This document shows positions 25,077-34,253 of a DNA stretch of 64,000 nucleotides, one piece after another (position 1 is the stretch's first letter; the number at the start of each line of letters is the position of its first letter). The notes beneath the pieces are model-generated. The model ran no database searches. It was not told the DNA's origin and saw only the letters and a program-made list of their open reading frames with translations. The position numbers and the translations under genes are program-made. The stretch is from assembly GCA_009991595.1 (NCBI GenBank), contig JAACVK010000023.1, positions 1 to 64,000 of the forward strand. The letters are read 5' to 3'. This stretch comes from a bacterium (GTDB lineage Bacteria; Bdellovibrionota; UBA2428).

Positions 25077-25910
25077 CTAATTGTTGGAGGCAGGATCTAC
25101 AGCCGATCCAGGTGCAGCCTGAATGATCATCCGATCATTGTTATCCGGAGTTAACAACGTGGTTCCCCTTACTTTGATCTCGGGCCCAGAAATGGCTTTG
25201 TTGGAAATTCTTTCGTGATCATCAAGCTCTGGATGGCGAGAGATAAAAAACGCGACATCCATAAAGGCAGCATTAAAACGAACAGAACGCACAAGCTTAG
25301 TCCAATACGACTTTAGCTCTCCAGACTTCGGCTCTTTGGCATCGGTAAGAAATTTTCCTTTTTCCCAATAAGTTTTCTTGCGCCCTCGAACCCGTCTATA
25401 TCTTGTTTGCTTCTCAAAATCTTCTAACTTTTGGCCAATAAACTGCTGAATGAAATTCTCTTCATGAAGCTTTTTTAGAATATTATCTGGAACGTTATCC
25501 AATCGAAGATTTCTTATAACACCTTTCATGTCATAGAAAACAAAGGCACTGGCTAGTCCAGCAGGAGTCTCGAAAGAAGCCCCGTGAGCTATTCCAATCA
25601 TCTTTTTATCTTTGTACACTTCGTAAATTGCTCGAGGTGTTGACATTCCCTCGTATTTTTTATTTGGCTGATCTCCCAGCAAACGGACAACCAATCCGAC
25701 AAACGTAGTTCCCCCCAGTTGCTTTGGAGTCACCACAACCTCTTTAAAATCTTCACCTTCAGGAAAAACTTGACTAAGTGAGCCTTGATAAGCCCCCAGC
25801 CGAGTTCCTTCATAATTAATAGGGCTGGCTGCCACAGCTGGATAAACCAGCAACAAACTGAACAACAAGACCTGAGCCCAAAAGGTGCGATTCAATGCAA
25901 CGACAACCAT
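25077..25910 (-). CDS. Secreted protein, possibly FMN-binding-domain-like
   Basis: The frame extends to 26117, but the likely start is the ATG at 25910. It gives a 277-residue protein with a signal peptide (hydrophobic core WAQVLLFSLLLVYPAVA, cleavage after VAA). The longer version would overlap pepP by about 130 bases with no signal. A middle region resembles FMN-binding domains of the RnfG/NqrC type (a strand-rich part with FYDMKGVIRNLRL, then NFIQQFIGQKLEDF), which is only tentative. No covalent-flavin SGAT-type motif is seen. The C-terminus is low-complexity and polar. It is divergent from pepP across about 95 bases. Confidence 0.6.
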   Translation of the reverse strand: MVVVALNRTFWAQVLLFSLLLVYPAVAASPINYEGTRLGAYQGSLSQVFPEGEDFKEVVVTPKQLGGTTFVGLVVRLLGDQPNKKYEGMSTPRAIYEVYKDKKMIGIAHGASFETPAGLASAFVFYDMKGVIRNLRLDNVPDNILKKLHEENFIQQFIGQKLEDFEKQTRYRRVRGRKKTYWEKGKFLTDAKEPKSGELKSYWTKLVRSVRFNAAFMDVAFFISRHPELDDHERISNKAISGPEIKVRGTTLLTPDNNDRMIIQAAPGSAVDPASNN

Positions 25911-26004
25911 CCCTTCATATTGTTCTAAAGACAATCTAATTTCCAGTGACTCAATGCCAAAAATATCTTTAGGCCTCAAATGATTGGTGTTAGAAGCTCT
26001 AGTT

Positions 26005-27357
26005 ATGATTTTCCCTACCTTCTCCACCTCAGTATACGCAAAGCGGCGAGAACGTTTGGCCAAGTCGCTTAGGCCCGGCCGAGACTTGCTCCTTTTTATG
26101 AACAGAAAACCTGTCATTAGAAATTATGACAACTACTATAATTTTAGAAGCGACTCTAATTTTGTCTACCTAACAGGCTTTTACGAAGAAAACTCTGCAA
26201 TGCTCCTTTGGAGAGAAGCGAACAAAAAGGGCGTAAAAACACATTACAAATTGTTTTGCCAAAATAGGGACCCCTTAAAAGAACTTTGGACTGGGAAGCT
26301 CACAGGACCAGAACGGGCAACGAAGACTTTTGGTGCTGATGAAGCCCATGATTTCTCCGAACTAAACCAACATATTCAAAGTTTCTATAAAAAGCTCCCA
26401 AAAGGTGTTGGCCCCTCTCTCTTTACCAATTCTTTAGAATCAGATGAGATGAAATCTCAGTTTGAACCAATTTTAGAAAGCTTGGATTACAACATCAGGC
26501 AGTGGCAACTTCCGTTAGAAAGCATCGTGAACGCGAGCACCCCAACAAGAAAACTTCGTCTTGTTAAAGACAGGGGTGAAATCTCTCTCATGAAAAAGGT
26601 TTCAAAGATAAACGTCGCGGCCCATCTAGAGTTGTTAAAAAAAATTAAGGCTGGAATGACCGAGTTTCAAGCTCAAGCTTTAATTGAGTATGAATTCAGA
26701 AAAAGAGGCGCCTCGGGTCCAGCCTACGGCTCTATTTGCGCCTCGGGTGCCAATGCTACCTGCCTCCACTACCAACCCTCGATGGACAAGCTGAAAAAGG
26801 GTGAGTTGTTTTTGGTCGATGCCGGCTGTGAAATGGATCATTATACCTCTGACATCACGAGAACCTATCCGGTGGATGGAAAGTTCACTAAAGCACAAAA
26901 AAGTATCCATCAAATTGTCGGAGAAGCTCATCGCGCAGCTATTGAAGTAGCAACCGTCGGAACAAGATACAGCAAGATTCATGAAACGGCTGTCGAAGCT
27001 ATCGCCGAAGGTCTTCGACTCATTAAGCTACTTAAAGGCAACAAAAAGGACATCATTGCAAAAGAGAAATATAAACAATTTTTTCCACATAGCACGGGCC
27101 ATTGGCTCGGTATGGATGTCCATGACCCATGTCCTTATTCGGAAGAAAATGGTGATTCTATCAAGCTAAAGGCTGGCATGATTTTAACCGTTGAACCAGG
27201 GATCTATATTCAAGAATACGACAAGACTGTGCCGAAAAACTTTAAGGGAATTGGTGTTCGAATTGAAGACGACATTCTTATTACAGAAAAAGGTCCTGAG
27301 ATTATTACAGAAGGATTGCCTCGATACGCTGAAGAAACTGAAGCCTTTATGAAATAA
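26005..27357 (+). CDS. pepP: Xaa-Pro aminopeptidase (aminopeptidase P, M24B)
   Basis: A 450-residue cytoplasmic metallopeptidase that removes an N-terminal residue next to proline. The start is taken as ATG 26005 (IFPTFSTSVYAKRRERL); a TTG at 25984 is upstream. An N-terminal creatinase-type domain (about 1-170) has the NYYNFRSDSNFVYLTGF motif. The pita-bread domain carries the metal ligands in VDAGCEMDHYTSDITRTYPV (two Asp), FPHSTGHWLGMDVHD (His), VEPGIYI (Glu) and GIGVRIEDDIL (Glu). All five are present. The length is normal for PepP. Confidence 0.95.
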   Translation: MIFPTFSTSVYAKRRERLAKSLRPGRDLLLFMNRKPVIRNYDNYYNFRSDSNFVYLTGFYEENSAMLLWREANKKGVKTHYKLFCQNRDPLKELWTGKLTGPERATKTFGADEAHDFSELNQHIQSFYKKLPKGVGPSLFTNSLESDEMKSQFEPILESLDYNIRQWQLPLESIVNASTPTRKLRLVKDRGEISLMKKVSKINVAAHLELLKKIKAGMTEFQAQALIEYEFRKRGASGPAYGSICASGANATCLHYQPSMDKLKKGELFLVDAGCEMDHYTSDITRTYPVDGKFTKAQKSIHQIVGEAHRAAIEVATVGTRYSKIHETAVEAIAEGLRLIKLLKGNKKDIIAKEKYKQFFPHSTGHWLGMDVHDPCPYSEENGDSIKLKAGMILTVEPGIYIQEYDKTVPKNFKGIGVRIEDDILITEKGPEIITEGLPRYAEETEAFMK

Positions 27358-27372
27358 GCGACTCGAGGTGTT

Positions 27373-28215
27373 CTAAGCTTTGGGGATGAAGGCGTGAATT
27401 CTTCGGTTTCGAACATATTTCTCAACCCATTTTTTAGAAGGATCACTTAGCTCAACAAACTCTACACCCATTCCTTCTGGTTCGTTGCCCGCTAGAGCCT
27501 TTCGAATCCAAACAATTCGTCCAAGACCTTGAATCGTTTGAGACGACAATGAATTACTCACATCATCATCGTCTATTTTTTTGGCCAAGGGATCTTTTCC
27601 TTCGGCACTAAAACCTAAAGAAAGCTCTCCTTCGCCTTGAACAAATTCAAAGTTAATTAAATCATCAGCCTTCGCACCCGGTATAATAGACCCCACAAAA
27701 AAACCGCCGTGACCGACGTTTAGTGTTTCAGACACAACGGCTTGTTCTATGCTCGAAATACGCAGCAACATAGAATGAGAAGCTGGAGCCCGAGGAGTTC
27801 TTCGCGCAAGCTTCAAGCGAAGTTCCAACATATCTGAAAGGGAGTCACTTAATTTTTCTGGATCAAAATCCAAATGAACAACTCCCGTAGCACCTCGATC
27901 CAACCACCTCATTAAATCAGCCCCATTAGGCATTTCATCTTTAACCATCAAGATGCAGGCGTTCTGGTCTAACTTACGCACACCGGAGAAAAAATCAGAC
28001 AAGACTTGAGAGCCAACTAAATCAAAACCCTTTTGGGTAACATCCAGGAAAAGTAAAATTGGGTCACCCACCTCAATGAAGAAATCTTGGGCTTCTTCTA
28101 TACTTCGAACACCCACAAGATTAGTTGGATTGCTCAAGATCGTTTCAAATTTTGAAGTGAATTTCTCGAAAGGAGCAGTCCCCTGAGGACTGACCAATAA
28201 AAGCCGATTTGCCAT
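27373..28215 (-). CDS. Pseudo-receiver plus PilZ domain protein (c-di-GMP-binding candidate)
   Basis: About 280 residues from the ATG at 28215 (the frame runs back to 28290 without a plausible start). Residues about 1-125 resemble a response-regulator receiver: ILLFLDVTQKG around the expected phospho-Asp, and DRGATGVVHLDFDPEKL at the expected Lys region, where the Lys is not obvious. Residues about 145-280 look like a PilZ domain: RRTPR supplies the RxxxR motif and NVGHGGFFV replaces the usual (D/N)xSxxG. This suggests c-di-GMP binding, possibly altered. Related two-part proteins work in gliding and motility regulation in delta-type bacteria. It converges with pepP. Confidence 0.72.
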   Translation of the reverse strand: MANRLLLVSPQGTAPFEKFTSKFETILSNPTNLVGVRSIEEAQDFFIEVGDPILLFLDVTQKGFDLVGSQVLSDFFSGVRKLDQNACILMVKDEMPNGADLMRWLDRGATGVVHLDFDPEKLSDSLSDMLELRLKLARRTPRAPASHSMLLRISSIEQAVVSETLNVGHGGFFVGSIIPGAKADDLINFEFVQGEGELSLGFSAEGKDPLAKKIDDDDVSNSLSSQTIQGLGRIVWIRKALAGNEPEGMGVEFVELSDPSKKWVEKYVRNRRIHAFIPKA

Positions 28216-28341
28216 GCCGTGATTATCTCCACCCCACCCCCTGAAAGCACGGGAGAGAGCAACAAATTCCACTCGAATAACGCGCCGCATTTAGAATTTA
28301 AGCTATTGACCTTAAGCGGCTTTCGTAATGAAACATAGCCT

Positions 28342-29319
28342 ATGTCTAAGGCTATACCTATACGCAAGCCCGAGTGGCTTAAGGTTAAGGCTCCCGGCGG
28401 CCAAAACTTTCTTGAGATTAAAAAAGTGTTGGCCAAACACAAACTATTTACCGTTTGTGAAGAAGCCCGTTGCCCTAACATTGGTGAATGCTGGGCAGGT
28501 GGAACCGCCACATTCATGTTGCTCGGAGACACCTGCACCCGTGGCTGTAAGTTCTGTAATGTTAAAACTGGAAATCCTCGTGGATGGGTTGATGCAGCTG
28601 AACCAGGTAAAATTGCAAGCTCAGTAGCAGACATGAATCTCGATTACATTGTTCTTACAAGTGTTGATAGAGATGACCTAGAAGATCAGGGAGCAAAACA
28701 CTTTTCTGAAACAGTTCGTCTCACCAAAGTCCTCAGCCCCGATTTGATAGTTGAAACACTCACCCCCGACTGGCGAGGCGACGAAGCCTGCATCGACACA
28801 ATGGCCTCCTCAAAAGCTGATGTGCTCGCCCATAACATTGAAACAGTAGAACGCTTACAACGCCAGGTTCGAGATCCTCGCTGCACCTATAAACAATCCA
28901 TGGAAGTCTTGGAGAAATACAAGCGATTTGCCACCACTAGACACAGCAGAACGGTTGTTACCAAGAGCTCTCTCATGCTGGGTCTTGGTGAGCGCGATGA
29001 AGAGATCATCCACACCATGAAAGATTTGCTAAACATTGGCGTCGAGATACTTACTTTCGGCCAATATTTACAACCAACCCCCCGGCACCTTGCCGTGGTC
29101 GACTATGTAACTCCAGAGAAGTTTTCTTACTGGGCAAAAGAAGGTGAGGCTATGGGCTTTAAATACGTCGCCTCAGGCCCACTAGTGAGATCAAGCTACA
29201 AAGCTGGAGAATACTTTATTAAGAAAATTTTGAGAGGGGAGAAAAGTGATGGAAGCATCCTTGGGCCAGAACAAAGCAAGCAAAGAGGCCAGAGTGTCGT
29301 ATCCGGCACAGCCGTTTAA
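28342..29319 (+). CDS. lipA: LipA, lipoyl synthase
   Basis: LipA is a radical-SAM enzyme that inserts two sulfurs into protein-bound octanoyl groups to make lipoyl. The 325-residue protein has both cluster motifs: the auxiliary C39-x4-C44-x5-C50 and the radical-SAM C65-x3-C69-x2-C72. The ATFMLLGDTCTRGCKFC sequence is the family signature. The start is ATG 28342. A TTGACC at 28306-28311 could be the -35 box of the operon promoter, but no well-spaced -10 box is seen. It is the first gene of the lipoylation/dehydrogenase operon. Confidence 0.97.
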   Translation: MSKAIPIRKPEWLKVKAPGGQNFLEIKKVLAKHKLFTVCEEARCPNIGECWAGGTATFMLLGDTCTRGCKFCNVKTGNPRGWVDAAEPGKIASSVADMNLDYIVLTSVDRDDLEDQGAKHFSETVRLTKVLSPDLIVETLTPDWRGDEACIDTMASSKADVLAHNIETVERLQRQVRDPRCTYKQSMEVLEKYKRFATTRHSRTVVTKSSLMLGLGERDEEIIHTMKDLLNIGVEILTFGQYLQPTPRHLAVVDYVTPEKFSYWAKEGEAMGFKYVASGPLVRSSYKAGEYFIKKILRGEKSDGSILGPEQSKQRGQSVVSGTAV

Positions 29320-30316
29320 AGATAAAGAGTTTGCCCGTAAGTTTTATGAACTTATGGTGCGAAGTAGGGTTTTAGAGGAAAAACTTATCCGCATGGCCAA
29401 ATCCGATGACGGATTTTTTTGGATTGGTGGACCAGGTGAAGAAGCCTTTAACATTTCTCTAGGCCTTCAAGTTAAAAAAGGTCATGGCCTGGAACATGAC
29501 TTTTTGCATTTACACTATCGAAACAACGGAACTCTTTTAGCCATGGGTTCGCCCATGATTGATTTCATCAGACAAATGAAGAACTCAAAGAACGATCCTT
29601 TTTCGGGTGGGCGCAACTTTGTTTCCCACGTTTGTAAAAAGGAATGGAATGTTGTTCCCGCCACATCAACGATTGAAACACAATATTCTGTTTCCCCAGG
29701 CACGGCTCGCGCTCAATGGCGCGCTAGACAGCAAGGAAAAGATGCAGGGGTAACCATTGTTGTTGGCGGCGACGCCGGTTCAGCCGAAGGTGATTTTGCA
29801 ACTTGTCTGATCTGGGCCTCTAGACCAGAGCAAGAACTACCTATGCTTATCATCGTCACCAACAATAGCTATGGCATTTCTACTAGTGCCGAAACACAAC
29901 ACGGCGAAAAAAATGTCTCCGACCGCGGCAAGGCCTTTGGCATTGAAACCCTCGTGTGCGATGGAAACAACCCTGAAAGGATTTGGTCTTCCATTGAAAA
30001 AGGACTCGACTATGTTCGTGGTTCCGGGCGACCCTTCATTTTGGAAGCCAAGGTCTCTAGATTGAATGGACACAGCTCCTCCTCTGGAGCCAATCGAGTC
30101 GATGAACCCGATTGCATCGAAATTTTTGAAAGGAAACTTCTCAAAAATGCTTGGATCACAGAAGAAGAAATTTCCGATATTCGAAAAAGTGCACAGGCCG
30201 AAGTCAACAAAGCTCACGAAGAAGTCAGAAAAGAACCCTATCCTGATGCTGGAACATTTCAAGATCACACTTATGCCGACGGAAAGCGCGGCGGAATTCC
30301 GGGGAGGGATTTCTAA
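29249..30316 (+). CDS. pdhA: 2-oxoacid dehydrogenase E1 alpha subunit (pyruvate dehydrogenase type)
   Basis: The 355-residue alpha subunit of the thiamine-diphosphate decarboxylase. The start is ATG 29249 (GTG at 29246 also possible), preceded by GAGGGGAG, and lies 71 bases inside lipA. Residues about 165-205 carry the ThDP motif, read here as GGDAGSAEGDF and ending NNSYGIS; the usual GDG is GDA. The FIRQMKNSKNDPFSGGRNF region and the HSSSSGANR loop (phosphorylation loop-like) also match. It forms E1 with the next gene. Assignment to pyruvate rather than branched-chain acids is by context and is not certain. Confidence 0.9.
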   Translation: MEASLGQNKASKEARVSYPAQPFKDKEFARKFYELMVRSRVLEEKLIRMAKSDDGFFWIGGPGEEAFNISLGLQVKKGHGLEHDFLHLHYRNNGTLLAMGSPMIDFIRQMKNSKNDPFSGGRNFVSHVCKKEWNVVPATSTIETQYSVSPGTARAQWRARQQGKDAGVTIVVGGDAGSAEGDFATCLIWASRPEQELPMLIIVTNNSYGISTSAETQHGEKNVSDRGKAFGIETLVCDGNNPERIWSSIEKGLDYVRGSGRPFILEAKVSRLNGHSSSSGANRVDEPDCIEIFERKLLKNAWITEEEISDIRKSAQAEVNKAHEEVRKEPYPDAGTFQDHTYADGKRGGIPGRDF

Positions 30317-31371
30317 TGGCAAATATGGCTCAAGCTATAAGACTGGCTCTCCACTACGGAGAAAAGAACTTAGGCGTAACGGATATCTTCGGCGAAGACG
30401 TTGGGGCCCCTTTGGGTGGAGTTTTCACTTGCACCCAAGGCCTAAAGACAACATGGAACACTCCGCTTGATGAACGAGGCATCGTGGGTCACGCCATTGG
30501 ATTAGCCCTCGCCGGTCAAAAGCCAGTGGCTGAAATTCAGTTCTGTGATTATATTTTTAACACGATCGATCTTTTGAAACTAGCAGGAAACTCTTGTTGG
30601 TCTAGCAACGGTCAATACCCACTAGACATGGTTCTTATGACTCCTCATGGAGCAGGCATCCATGGGAGCATTTATCATTCTCACTCCTTTGATGCATGGG
30701 CCACACGATTGCCTGGCTGGAAAATCGTAATCCCTTCCAACCCCCTCGACGCTTATGGACTTATGTTGGCAGCTCTAGAAGATCCTAATCCAGTGATGTA
30801 TCTTGCCCCCAAGGCACTCTTAAGGAGCAAGGGAAAAGAAAAAATTCCAGGAGAGCCCGATGAAGCCGAATTGAAAAAAGCCATTGACGCTCCCATTGGT
30901 GACCGTCAAAACTGGGAACCTCAATGGCCAGCCATTCAAAGACATCTCCAACCTCTCGGAAAAGCAAAACAAGTTCGCCAAGGAAACTCCGCAACCATTG
31001 TCACCTATGGACGCCATGTTCAAATGTCTCAGCAAGTCGCTGACGAGCTTTCGAGTAAAGGAATGGGCGAAGTGCGAGTGATTGATCTATGCACCCTCTA
31101 TCCATATGACTGGGAGGCGATTTCAAAGGCTGTTCTTGAAACTGGTAAAATTCTTTTCGTCAACGAAGACACCGAAATCACAAACTTTGGCGAGCACCTC
31201 TTGCGCAGAGTGATTGATGAGCACTACTATCAACTCAAAGCCCGCCCTAGAGTCTTGGCGGCGCAGCACGTGCCAGGAGTTGGACTAGCTCCAACCCTCG
31301 AGGAGGCAACCGTGCCGCAGAAGAAAGACATTGAAAAAGCGATAACAGAAATTCTTCAGGAAAGAACATAA
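30316..31371 (+). CDS. pdhB: 2-oxoacid dehydrogenase E1 beta subunit
   Basis: The 351-residue beta subunit of the E1 enzyme. Characteristic segments are FGEDVGAPLGGVF (glutamate that activates ThDP), LDERGIVGHAIGLALAG, AEIQFCDYIFNTIDLL, and the C-terminal transketolase-type domain beginning near residue 215 with TIVTYGRHVQMSQQVA. Its ATG shares one base with the E1 alpha stop codon (TAATG), so the two are translated together, as needed for a 1:1 complex. The upper length and order fit the family. Confidence 0.93.
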   Translation: MANMAQAIRLALHYGEKNLGVTDIFGEDVGAPLGGVFTCTQGLKTTWNTPLDERGIVGHAIGLALAGQKPVAEIQFCDYIFNTIDLLKLAGNSCWSSNGQYPLDMVLMTPHGAGIHGSIYHSHSFDAWATRLPGWKIVIPSNPLDAYGLMLAALEDPNPVMYLAPKALLRSKGKEKIPGEPDEAELKKAIDAPIGDRQNWEPQWPAIQRHLQPLGKAKQVRQGNSATIVTYGRHVQMSQQVADELSSKGMGEVRVIDLCTLYPYDWEAISKAVLETGKILFVNEDTEITNFGEHLLRRVIDEHYYQLKARPRVLAAQHVPGVGLAPTLEEATVPQKKDIEKAITEILQERT

Positions 31372-31392
31372 AAGTTAAGGAGCAACGACAAG

Positions 31393-32772
31393 ATGGATTT
31401 TAAATTACCCGAAATTGGTGAAGGACTACAAGAAGGCGAATTGGTTCAATGGCTAGTAAAAGCCGGAGACACAGTTGAGGCCGATCAACCCTTGGTTGAA
31501 GTTATGACTGACAAAGCCACTGTTGAGGTTCCCGCCACAGATCCCGGCGTCATCAAAGAACTTCTAGCTAAGGACGGAGACATGATCAAAGTTGGACAAG
31601 TCATCGCCACGATCGATCGAAGAACCGATGAAAACGCTGAAAAATCCACAAGCAAAGAAGCTAAAACTGAAGAAAAAGCTCCCACACAAAGCCCTGCCTC
31701 CAATGGCAACGGAAAAGGCTATGGAATTTTTGCAGACGAAGAGGAAACTCCTGCGGCCAAGCAAGAAACTCCCGCTTATCAAGGTGCCCAAGAACAACTT
31801 GTTCCAAGCAGTGTGCCCGCAGCGCCCATTGTTCGCTCCATGGCCTCAAAGGCGGGCGTTGATTTAGCAAATGTTTCAGGCACCGGCCCTTCGGTAGGTG
31901 GAGTTCCAAGAATCTTGGAAGCTGATTTGCTTAAATTTTTAAACTCCCAAAACGCTACAAGCACTCACGCGCCAGCAGCAGCTTCAAGCGCTGTAACACC
32001 TACTCCTGCTCCCACAAAAAGCGTTCCTACTTCAACCACACACATTGGTGATACTAACGAAGAGGTGGAGCGAGTTCCTTTACGTGGATTACGAAGAGTG
32101 ATCGCCAACGCAATGACAAAGAGTAAGTTCACAGCCCCTCACTACTCGTATGTGGATGAGTTTGAGTGCTCTGACTTGATTCAACTCCGCAAGCAAGCCA
32201 AAGAAATTGCCGCCCAATATGGAGTTAGCTTTTCTTACCTACCGTTTATCATCAAAGCCGTTGTTGGGGCTCTTAAGGAATATCCTATTGCAAACTCTTC
32301 ATTGGAAGAAGAAAAAGATGGCTCCTCCACCTTGGTTTACAAAAAATTCTTCCATATTGGCTTTGCCGTTGCTACCAACGATGGACTCATTGTGCCTGTC
32401 ATCAAACATGCTGACCAAAAAACAATGTTACAAATTGCTCAAGAAATTAACGAGCTGGCTGAAAAAACTCGCACAGGTAAAGCAACTGCTGACGAGCTAA
32501 AAGGCTCCACCTTCACCATCACCTCTATGGGAAATCTTGGTGGACGTTTTGCCACGCCGATCATCAACTATCCTGAGGTTGGAATTTTAGGCGTCTACAA
32601 AGCTCAAGAAAAACCCATCGTTAAAAATGGGGAGATTGTCATTGGTAACATGATGCCTCTTTCTCTTTCCCTAGACCACAGAGTTGTAGATGGCGCTGTA
32701 GGAAGTAAGTTCTGCACCGCCATTATTGATCGACTTAAGAATCCTGCAAAGATGCTTATGGAGCTTGTCTAA
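31393..32772 (+). CDS. pdhC: 2-oxoacid dehydrogenase E2, dihydrolipoamide acyltransferase
   Basis: A 459-residue E2. It has one lipoyl domain at residues 1-78 with the lipoylated lysine at K41 (MTDKATVEV). A charged and Ala/Pro-rich linker follows. An E1/E3-binding domain is at about 135-170 (PIVRSMASKAGVDLANVSGTG), then a second Ala/Pro/Thr linker. The catalytic domain is about 215-459, with the active His in SLDHRVVDG at about H429. It transfers the acyl group to CoA and forms the core of the complex. AAGGAG lies upstream of the ATG. Confidence 0.95.
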   Translation: MDFKLPEIGEGLQEGELVQWLVKAGDTVEADQPLVEVMTDKATVEVPATDPGVIKELLAKDGDMIKVGQVIATIDRRTDENAEKSTSKEAKTEEKAPTQSPASNGNGKGYGIFADEEETPAAKQETPAYQGAQEQLVPSSVPAAPIVRSMASKAGVDLANVSGTGPSVGGVPRILEADLLKFLNSQNATSTHAPAAASSAVTPTPAPTKSVPTSTTHIGDTNEEVERVPLRGLRRVIANAMTKSKFTAPHYSYVDEFECSDLIQLRKQAKEIAAQYGVSFSYLPFIIKAVVGALKEYPIANSSLEEEKDGSSTLVYKKFFHIGFAVATNDGLIVPVIKHADQKTMLQIAQEINELAEKTRTGKATADELKGSTFTITSMGNLGGRFATPIINYPEVGILGVYKAQEKPIVKNGEIVIGNMMPLSLSLDHRVVDGAVGSKFCTAIIDRLKNPAKMLMELV

Positions 32773-32774
32773 TA

Positions 32775-34253
32775 GTGAACACCTACGACGTTGTTGTCAT
32801 TGGAGCAGGCCCGGGTGGATATGTAGCGGCCATTCGCGCTGCCCAAGAAGGCCTAAAGACGGCCATCATCGAAGGCCACAAGTTTGGTGGAGAATGTCTC
32901 AATTATGGATGCATTCCCTCTAAAGCTTTCATTAGCGCTGGCCATGTTTTTGAGCAAATCAAACATGGCGACAAAATGGGCATTGAATGTTCTGAAGCCA
33001 AGATGAACATGAAAACTTTGGTGGGCTGGAAAGCCGGCATTGTGAAAACCCTCACAGGCGGCATTGAACAGTTATTAAAAGCTAATCAAGTCGAAAGGCT
33101 AAAGGGGCTAGGAAGTTTTAAAGCCGTTGAAGGCCCCTTAAAAAGAATTTCAATCAACAGGTCCGTTGACCCCTACGACAACTCCGCTACTTCTGAAAAG
33201 GGCGAAGAGGAAATCCTTGCTCGCAATGTGATCATTGCAACAGGGTCCACCTCAGTTGAACTTCCTTTTCTAAAATGCGATGGCGAAGCTGTTAAGAACT
33301 CTAGACAAGCCCTAGAAACGTCTGAAACTCCAAAACACTTAATAGTGATTGGTGGAGGTTTTATTGGTCTTGAGATTGGAAGCTTCTTTTCTAAAATTGG
33401 ATCAAAAGTCACTGTAGTTGAAGCGACCTCTAATCTATTAGCTGGAACCGATCGTGATTGTGTAAAAGTCGTAGAGCGCCAACTTAAAAAAGACGGTGTT
33501 GATGTATTGCTTGAGCACAAAGCGAAGTCTTTCGAAAAAACCCCCAAGGGCGCGGAACTAACCGTCGTTGATAAAGACAACAAAGAAAAAGTGATTACAG
33601 GGGATTGGGTTTTACTCACAGTAGGACGTAAACCAAGAACAACAGGTCTCGCCTTGGAAAACATAGATCTAAAAACAAATGATCGTGGTTTTTTAGAAGT
33701 GGATGCTCGCTTAGAAACTTCTATTCAAGGCGTTTATGCTATCGGCGACGTCATAGGCGGCCCCATGCTAGCTCACAAAGCCAGCAAAGAAGGCCTTGTT
33801 GCCATAGATGCCATTTTAAACCCTGGAGTTACCATGGACTCTCTTGCACTTCCTTGGGCCATCTTTGTTGACCCAGAAATTGCAAGCGTTGGACACACAG
33901 AAGAATCTGCAAAAGCCGCAGGCTGGGACCCTGTCATTGGGAAATGCCCCTTTGCCGCCAATGGACGAGCCCTCACTACAGGTAATGCTGCAGGATTTGT
34001 AAAAATCATTGCTGACAAAAAGACCGACCGTATTTTGGGCGCGCACATGGTGGGTCCAGACGTTTCTAACCTCATCGCCGAAGTAGCCCTTGCCATTGAA
34101 ATGGGCGCGACATCCGAAGATTTAGCGCGAACCGTTCACGCACATCCAACCCTGCCTGAAACCATCATGGAAGCCGCCGAATCTGTTCACGGTAAAGCTA
34201 TTCATATTTTTGAAAGAAAGAAACCGAGCAGCGCCGCTCAAGTAAGCCCATGA
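32775..34253 (+). CDS. lpd: Dihydrolipoyl dehydrogenase (E3)
   Basis: A 492-residue FAD disulfide oxidoreductase that reoxidises the E2 lipoyl group with NAD. The FAD motif GAGPGGYVAAIRAAQ is at the N-terminus, and the redox pair C41/C46 in GGECLNYGCIPSK. The NAD motif is GGGFIGLEIGSFF (about 185), and the C-terminal VHAHPTLPETIMEAA has the active-site His-Glu pair. The start is GTG 32775, 2 bases after the E2 stop. The 3' end overlaps lipB by 4 bases (ATGA). Confidence 0.97.
   Translation: MNTYDVVVIGAGPGGYVAAIRAAQEGLKTAIIEGHKFGGECLNYGCIPSKAFISAGHVFEQIKHGDKMGIECSEAKMNMKTLVGWKAGIVKTLTGGIEQLLKANQVERLKGLGSFKAVEGPLKRISINRSVDPYDNSATSEKGEEEILARNVIIATGSTSVELPFLKCDGEAVKNSRQALETSETPKHLIVIGGGFIGLEIGSFFSKIGSKVTVVEATSNLLAGTDRDCVKVVERQLKKDGVDVLLEHKAKSFEKTPKGAELTVVDKDNKEKVITGDWVLLTVGRKPRTTGLALENIDLKTNDRGFLEVDARLETSIQGVYAIGDVIGGPMLAHKASKEGLVAIDAILNPGVTMDSLALPWAIFVDPEIASVGHTEESAKAAGWDPVIGKCPFAANGRALTTGNAAGFVKIIADKKTDRILGAHMVGPDVSNLIAEVALAIEMGATSEDLARTVHAHPTLPETIMEAAESVHGKAIHIFERKKPSSAAQVSP

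Noticed and set aside
25911-26117. N-terminal extension of the secreted protein gene ending at 25077
   Set aside because: It would overlap pepP by about 130 bases and place about 70 charged residues before an obvious signal peptide at 25910.
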